A DNA stretch of 64,000 nucleotides from Engraulis encrasicolus. Lineage: Eukaryota; Chordata; Actinopteri; Clupeiformes; Engraulidae. The stretch's first letter is position 1; the number at the start of each line of letters is the position of its first letter. The notes beneath the pieces are model-generated. The model was not told the origin of the DNA. It saw only the letters and a list, made by a program, of their open reading frames with translations, and did no database searches. The stretch lies in the NCBI RefSeq assembly GCF_034702125.1, contig NW_026945742.1, positions 201,897 to 265,896 on the forward strand, given 5' to 3'. Positions 57,463 to 64,000 of this stretch are shown here, in pieces. Both the position numbers and the translations under genes were made by a program.

Positions 57463-57563
57463 CCTATCTATCTACATATCTATATATTTAGGCCTATCTA
57501 TCTATCTATCGATCTCTCTATCCATCTATCTATCTATCCTTCCGTCTATCCATCCATCCATCC
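57463..57563. repeat. Imperfect (CTAT)n / (CATC)n tract
   Basis: CTATCTAT blocks graded into CATCCATC. Confidence 0.85.
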
Positions 57564-59420
57564 AGGGTCAAAGTTGAACAATGATCATGTGACGACAACA
57601 AATGTCGTTCACCCAAAAGTCCTGTTTTCAAGCGGTTTCAAGCGGTTTCAAGCGGTATAACTGTAATGGACTACACTAGCTAATAATGTTTGAACTAAAC
57701 CATGCCAAAGACGTGTAAGGATAACCGTAGAAGGTTCCGCAATAGCAGACAGGACATGAATGGAGCTCTAGGAAGTTTCCCCTCCCAATTTGGCACAGGT
57801 AAGACGCGCCAGGCATCACCGACTTTGACAAGAATTGAGGTGCTACAAACACCACGTTGGTAGGCTATTATTGGAAGTTAGCATTCAACTCAACGTCTTC
57901 GCGCACATTTTTATGAAGGACAACGTGGAGTAGTAACAGTCCTTGACTGCTTTGCCAAAGCTGACACGCAAAATGAGTAGCCAATTGTTCCATGCTGCGC
58001 TTCCTTCACGATGCGCTTGTTACGCAGAGCTGTCGCTGTAAGTTGTTCCAGGAAACTAAGATAGTTGGATACCAACATATGGTTTGACTCTGAAAACACA
58101 CCGAAGACAGTTTACATTTTTAATATGTAGCGTGTAGACATCGGCTGGACAGTTGTGTTTGCTATTTAGGACCATGGCAGAACTCATCACAGTTGAACAC
58201 CATCTCATAAGCCTAATAAAACAACATGATCTAAAATAGCCTAAATAGTCATACACATGTGCTGTTGACCATGAAAATAGATCGAAGAGGGTTGGAAGTT
58301 TTCATATTTAGTGTATATTGGTTGTAGAAACAGAATGGTTGTGTTTGTAGCCATCCAATCTCGGACGGCCGTCATTTGAATTGACGGCAGATTGCCAAAT
58401 CGCATAAAGCGGCGCATCTCATAATAAAATCTAAAATACTGAAAAATAATATAATATAAACATACAGTTTTTATACTGAAAGTATATCGAGGAGGGTCTG
58501 TAATATTGAGCTAAAGTGTTTGAAAGCTGGAAAAACTGCATGATGACGGCCGTTCAGCTGTATTTTCATATGAAAATATTCCGGCCGGCCGCGGCCGTTC
58601 TGGTACAGATCCAGCCGGACGCTCATGGCCGTTATGGTAGCTACAGGGTTAAACTTGAATAACTTTGGAATGGAACACGCTAGGAACAAACTGCAAAAAC
58701 ATACAGACAGCTGGGATTTTGATCTTCCGAACAAGCCCTGACATGTGTCTGTGGGTTTAAGACGAAATATTCGGTGGCTGTTCAAAAAATGTCTACAGCT
58801 AAAATAAAAAAAAACGGCTGGTATTGAATGTGTTAAAACGGTACTATACTGCGTTTGAAAAGTACTGGTATGCAACAATGTGGCAAGCGGCAACAGCTGC
58901 TGCTTATAAACACTCCAAACTGAATAGCGGTTAGCGTTAGCGATTGCTTAGCACTTTTATTTGTAACTTTAACTTACAGTTGGAATAGTATCATCATGTA
59001 CTGTATGCAGAATTTGCACAAGTGACATTATTTTTGATTGCTTTGTGAATCCATCCTGTAAAATTGCCTCTCTGGCTGTAACAAGTTAGCTAAACATGCT
59101 AGGTTACGACACAACCACACGGAGGGAGACAGAGAGAAGAGGGGGCTTTTGATGCCTGCTGCATATGTGGGACAGTGGGAGTGAGTGTGAGAGAGAGAGA
59201 GAGAGGCGCTTCTGATTGGATCAGCTGGAGTTTCCTATTAAACCCTGAAGTGCTGGGGAACAGCAAGTAGTGACTGTAATATTGAGTTGGGGTTTTGGTT
59301 AAAATCTAGGCCTACCAGCAGTGAAAACAAGCAAATGTGCGAGAAATAATTCACTGCACATGCACTAACAGTCCATACCACATTTGAATTACAAGTAACT
59401 TACTATGATGTGATGTGTGT

Positions 59421-60864
59421 TAGGGATGTCCCGATCCAATATCTGGATCGGATCGGCCGCAGATATAGGCAAAAAATGCGTATCGGGATCGGATCGGCAA
59501 GCACGAAAAAATCCGATCCAGAATCCATTTTTTTTTCCAAAGTCCGGTCCGTGTTCACCCGTGCTCACCCACAATCCATACCAGTTTTTACTGTGGTTGT
59601 TCTTAAACTCCGGTCCGCATTTTCCAGCACACCTTCAGCTCTCGTCAGCACACACGTGGGAGCAACCGCCTCAGCTTTTGTTCAGCTCTCACACCGCAGG
59701 CAGCGTAAGTATTTCAGTCTGTGGTTTCAAAGAGCTTTAAACTGTCCTTAGTGTCCGTGAACAGACCAGACACACAAAATTGCGTGCTCCATGCCACTCT
59801 GCCTGCATTTCAGATGGCATTTCAGTAACAAGCGCTAATGTTTGGCTACAAACACTGAAAGTTAAGATTTCACATGCTTCTCTCCGAGGCACCGTTTTCC
59901 TCTCATCCCCCAATGTTTGTTGCTCAGCCACTACTGCTCCCTTTCTGTCCCACGATGTGTGTGTGCATGTGTGAGTGTGAATGTTTTAATATGGACAATG
60001 CTGTCTTGCTAAGATGCTAAGCAGATGTTAAATTAAGGATGTGCTAATTCACATGGAGGAGCAAAAGCATACGGTAGAAAATGGTATTGTTAAATGTTAT
60101 TGTGTCCACTGCTGAGTAAATAAATATTATAGTAGCCTACTCGACAGTGGTTGTGTCCGAATTAGTTTAAGATTTATTTTAGCTATTTATCTCATTCCAT
60201 TTTGATTAATTTGTAGCAGTTGTTTAGTTGTGATTGTTGTTTATTGGCATTAATCTAGGCTGTATTAGGCTGCCTATGGCATAATGATTGAGGATCTTAG
60301 GCTACCTTGGGCATATGAGAGGGCCTCCAGTAGCCTAGGTATGCATACTGTGTGTCTTGGAATTTTCTTAACTTTTTTGTCTATGTTAAATGTAAACTCG
60401 TCCTGAATTTTCAACATGCTAGCAGCATAAAAAAAGAAATCCACCTTTACATGGAAAACATATGAATACTTCAACTGCTTGAATAAGCATTCACTTACAG
60501 TTTAGAATATAATTTGCACTGATGAATTTTCAATGGTTTCCTTCTAATCTGGTTCAAGAGTTGAGCACTGGTGGCATTTTTGTTTGTGTAGTTAATTGAC
60601 TATTATTTTGCCTAATTTGTATTGAACAGGTTTCTCAGTACAAACCATTGTGTATTACTCAAATTCACCTAATTCAGCTGGCTAGTTGTTATCAAGAGTA
60701 AACCCCTTTTCAACATGAGTGTGACAAGAAAGTAAGTAGGCTAAATAACTTTCAATTTAAATACTCCGATAGGCCGGTATCGGTATCGGCCGGTATCGGA
60801 TCGGAAGTGAAATAAAATATCGGTATCAGATCGGAAGTGCAAAAACCTGGATCGGGACATCTCT
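59421..60864. mobile_element. Nested hAT element with perfect 8-bp TSD
   Basis: TAGGGATGTCCCGATCCA and, inverted, TAGAGATGTCCCGATCCAGG are the ends. ATGTGTGT is duplicated exactly (59413-59420, 60865-60872). Sub-terminal GGATCGGATCGG and GGCCGGTATCGG words cluster at both ends. 1444 bp, no transposase. Confidence 0.93.
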
Positions 60865-61339
60865 AATGTGTGTTATCCAAATAAATATACACTCATGTTC
60901 CTCTATTTTGTGTCATTTTACCAAATTATTTGGATGGGATTATTTAAAAAAAGTGCTGCTGTTTCAGTGCAGAGTAGACTATTATGACAGTGTTCTATTG
61001 AGATTGGCGTGATTTGTACCGGGAGTTGGAAAAATATTGCATTACAGGACATAAAAACGTTGCAATATTTTATGTGTGATTTTTTAATTATTATTTTTTA
61101 GGCACCGAAAAGAACCGAAATACATGTTGATACCGATACCCCTACCAAATTATTGGTATCGTGACAACACTACTACGACCCAATTTGACACTTTAATTAA
61201 TAGGGCCGTGCGATTTGCTAATGAGCACGTCCTCATTTCCATCTCAGGTGCGCATGTTCCCTCCTCTGGGGAAACGTGCCTGAAGCGTCGTACAGTGGAA
61301 GCATTTGGCTCGCATCCAACTGTCGGCTTGGCTCGGCAC

Positions 61340-62987
61340 CAGAGTTCTCAACGGGTCGGGTCAGCCCGACAAACCCGACGGGCCCCTTGGGTTCGGGCCG
61401 GGTTCGGGTCGAAAATATAAGCATATGGCTCGGGTCGGTTCGGTCCGCGGGCTCAATCTTTTCCGCCCAGTGAAAAAAAAAAAAAAAAATCAGTTCTGCT
61501 GTTTACCGTGAATCATGGCGAATTTCCCCTAGATGGGTCAGTAAAGCTAGGCCTATCTATCTAAATATATGTAGGCCTGCGTAACGAAGGTCTGGCAGGC
61601 TGCTGCATGCAACGTTGCGCGCAGTGCTTAATTTGTAAATCACAAGGTACCGGAATGCAAAACAAACATGACATCACAGCGATGATGAGTTGGACAGAGG
61701 TCCCTGAACGCACGTCCCATGTCAGCTCATGGAACCATACTTTTGTTTCTTAATACAAGGGACGGTTGGCAATCCAATGTCTATTTTAAACAACAGCCAT
61801 AGTAGCCTATTTAATACTGTAATGACAACAACCAATATTTTTAGTTTGATCGCTAACTTTATGCTTAGTAGTCTCAGCAAATGCAGTGCATGGAAATTAT
61901 GCTTATGAGGTGAAACGAAGCCGAAGCGGTCTTCTATGGAAAGGACAGTGGCTTTCCAATTAGGCTATCCTTTCCCCGTATTCACACAACGCTGGCATAT
62001 GCGTATTAAACATTAAATCCATGCTTTGTTGGCGACTTTGTTGCATATAATTTGGCTAATCCGCATGTGCTGTTGCGATATGCCACTTCACTATTTAAAT
62101 GGCTCGTGCACCGATGGTAAGCGAGCGGCAGCGAAGACGGCGATTTTCCCGGTAGACCTGACTTTTCACACTGACTGTCTGCTCGCGCTTCGGTCTGGTT
62201 GAAAATCCCCCCAGCCAATGTTTTATTTGGAGCGTGTAGGCCCTGTTTGAATGAAATATCACATTGTCTTTGCTGTTTTCGTGCTGTTTTCGACTTGTAA
62301 GCAACTGTCGGGAAGGAAAGGTGCGCACACACATGGGAGCGCTCGCCAGCCGAGGAAGATCTCATCCTCTCACCTAGGCTATCTGTCTTTTTTGCTACAT
62401 GGCTTATCCATGCATCAACCGTAGCCCAGGTGCCACTAGAAATTAGTAGGCTATGTCCAAAACCTTGTGTGCCGACCAAAATTTTATGAAACTTTTAAAC
62501 AATGTTTGGCACAGCCAGGCTTTCCATCTCATCCGCGCATATGAACAAACAAGGAGGGAGGGGCAACTTCACGTAGCCTACATTTAATCAGACACTCGGG
62601 ATGGAAATGTAGCCTAGTAAGCCTACATTTAGAAGTCAAAACAAAAGGTGGATAGATTGTTGTTGCCGTGATGAGGCGGTTATTGAAATCGCGCTGTGGA
62701 TAATTCTGCTTAAATAGCAAGAACGTAAGTTTCCCCATTTTATATTATGTTTCTATTGTGGAAAATATCTTTTCACTCATTTACTGCACATAAGTGCCCT
62801 TAAAGACCCACCACAACCCGTCATTCTCCATAGGATAACGTGGGGAAACTCGACCCCCGGCTTCGGGCCTCGGGCCGGGTTCGGTTAGATAATTCCAGTG
62901 ATGTGTCGGGTAACATCGGGCTCGGGCTTTAAAAGCCACGGGCCGGGTAGGGTCGGGTTGACATTTTCAGGCCCGTTGAGAACTCTA
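61340..62987. mobile_element. hAT element with GGGTCGGG-rich ends
   Basis: AGAGTTCTCAACGGG at the left is exactly inverted at the right. CTCGGCAC is duplicated exactly (61332-61339, 62988-62995). CGGGTCGGGT and GGGCCGGGTT repeats occupy about 130 bp at both ends. 1648 bp, no transposase. Confidence 0.92.
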
Positions 62988-62995
62988 CTCGGCAC

Positions 62996-63346
62996 GATTA
63001 TGGAAAAATTCATAATCACGATTATTTTGCTCAAAATCACAATCACGATTATTAATCACGATAATTGATTTTTGCATTTTTTTTTGAAAATTATAACAAG
63101 CTGAAATATAACCAAGAATGAATTACATACGGGATGAGCAAAATAAAATGAATTGTAATTATTATGTAAAGGCAATAGCATGAAACTTAAGTGGACACAT
63201 TTCTGGCCAGAAACACCAGCCTGTCAGTATGTTCTGGCTTCAAGGATGCTCTCAAAAGTAGGTCAGTTGCCATGATTAAAATCATGAGTTCAGTTTCACT
63301 ATTTTATCGAGATTTTGATTATTTTTCGATTAATTGTGCAGCCCTA
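62996..63346. mobile_element. hAT-like remnant (CAGCCCTA end)
   Basis: Repeated AATCACGATTAT words and the right end GATTAATTGTGCAGCCCTA are typical of fish hAT elements beginning TAGGGCTGCAC. A possible left end TAGGGCCGTGCGATT lies at 61201. In that case the 61340 element would be nested in it, but no matching target duplication is seen. Confidence 0.45.
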
Positions 63347-63489
63347 CAAGTCTGACTCCCTAGCCGCTTACCAAGAATATTAGTATGAATATTCATCACC
63401 ATGCAGTATGAAGACATACTTCCGCTTGTTTGTTTTATATCGTATACATTTAACAAACCAAACCTTTTGAAAACCGATTGAAATTTGAA

Positions 63490-63605
63490 GGAGTTATGAT
63501 CATCTGAAAAGTACATTTCACCATCAACCCAATGCAATGGGTGAGCCAACTGGCGAGCTAAAATGGCCGCCATGTGTGGACAATCCGCTCACGTTGCTAG
63601 CAACG
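63490..63605. repeat. Third copy of the CATCTGAAAAGTACATTTCA repeat
   Basis: It matches 19315-19400, including the AAATGGCCGCCATGTGTGGA block and following CGTTG words. Confidence 0.7.
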
Positions 63606-64000
63606 CGGACGACGTATCTAGTCTTCTATACAGATCTGTGCCCATGGTGTAAAATGACATGACAAAAAAACACCAACTGCTTGTGGGTAGATGACGTGAC
63701 GTGTAAATTTTGCTGTCACAGGCTATTAAAATTAAGTAAATTCATGCTTTCAAAATTGTCGATGTTTTAAATGATTAAACTAGTGTCTATGTTGTGAAAA
63801 AGTAATGTGTAATAAATCCAGAGCTTAAATAAGTATACTTAATTTTGAGTCAAATGTCACATTTGTCCTATGGTGTGACGGTCACAAGCCTGGTTCTCCA
63901 TATTAAAACATTCTTAAATAAATAATCAAAGCTCAGTCATTTGTCTAAACAACCCTGGCATGTTTTTCAAGGTGTCTATTTTACCAAGCGGCAATGCTTA
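63606..64000. other. Unassigned AT-rich sequence
   Basis: No gene or repeat recognised. Confidence 0.4.

Larger units (their letters stand above)
56424..61172. mobile_element. Large hAT-like element carrying a second hAT inside
   Basis: CTACGACC is duplicated exactly at 56416-56423 and 61173-61180. Ends AAGGTTGCACAGTATACCGG and, inverted, TAGTGTTGTCACGATACCAA are imperfectly complementary. Total 4749 bp, about 3.3 kb without the nested 59421-60864 element. The interior includes three diverged roughly 190-bp repeats (58085-58560) and a (CTAT)n tract (57463-57560). No intact transposase. The long open - strand at 58893-58471 has no recognised domain. Confidence 0.7.

Overview
The window reads as nuclear DNA of a ray-finned (teleost-type) fish. 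The evidence is the mix of fish-style mobile DNA (many hAT elements and MITEs, Tc1/mariner copies, a DIRS-type retroelement, L2/CR1-like LINE tails, tRNA-derived SINEs, a Ty3/Gypsy element), very long (TG)n and (GATA)n tracts, small exons with GT..AG borders, and two fish immune gene families: an NLR-type leucine-rich-repeat gene and a guanylate-binding protein (GBP) gene that ends in a CARD. There is no bacterial-style gene organisation. The species cannot be named from the sequence.

Layout. 1-3.1 kb: the 3' end of an NLR-like gene on the + strand, with two intact LRR exons (374-544, 2792-2965), a tiny terminal exon, and TG-riddled remains of further LRR exons between them. 3.4-9.1 kb: a SINE, a MITE, a LINE 3' fragment carrying a 14-copy minisatellite, a second LINE tail and a CA tract. 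9.46-14.03 kb: a complete, apparently very young Ty3/Gypsy retrotransposon on the - strand, with identical 177-bp LTRs, a 5-bp target duplication and an intact 1305-codon gag-pol frame. 15.2-32.0 kb: the 3' part of the GBP-CARD gene on the - strand. Five exons chain in phase: 31962-31750, 31657-31555, 25386-25193, 24869-24626 and 15754-15492. Two weaker candidate exons lie at 19.8 and 17.9 kb. Its introns are filled with hAT elements, a wrecked DIRS element, MITEs and tandem repeats. 32-64 kb: almost entirely transposable elements and satellites, many nested. Examples are hAT in LINE, hAT in a Tc1 inverted dimer, a MITE in a long palindrome, and hAT in hAT.

The NLR and GBP-CARD genes converge tail to tail across about 12 kb that the Gypsy element has enlarged. 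Both families belong to cytosolic pathogen sensing. The GBP piece encodes the C-terminal helices, a long coiled coil and a CARD, so the product would be expected to link GBP assembly to inflammasome adaptors. The exons for its GTPase domain were not found to the right and probably lie beyond the window. Sequence not listed as a feature contains nothing I could identify.
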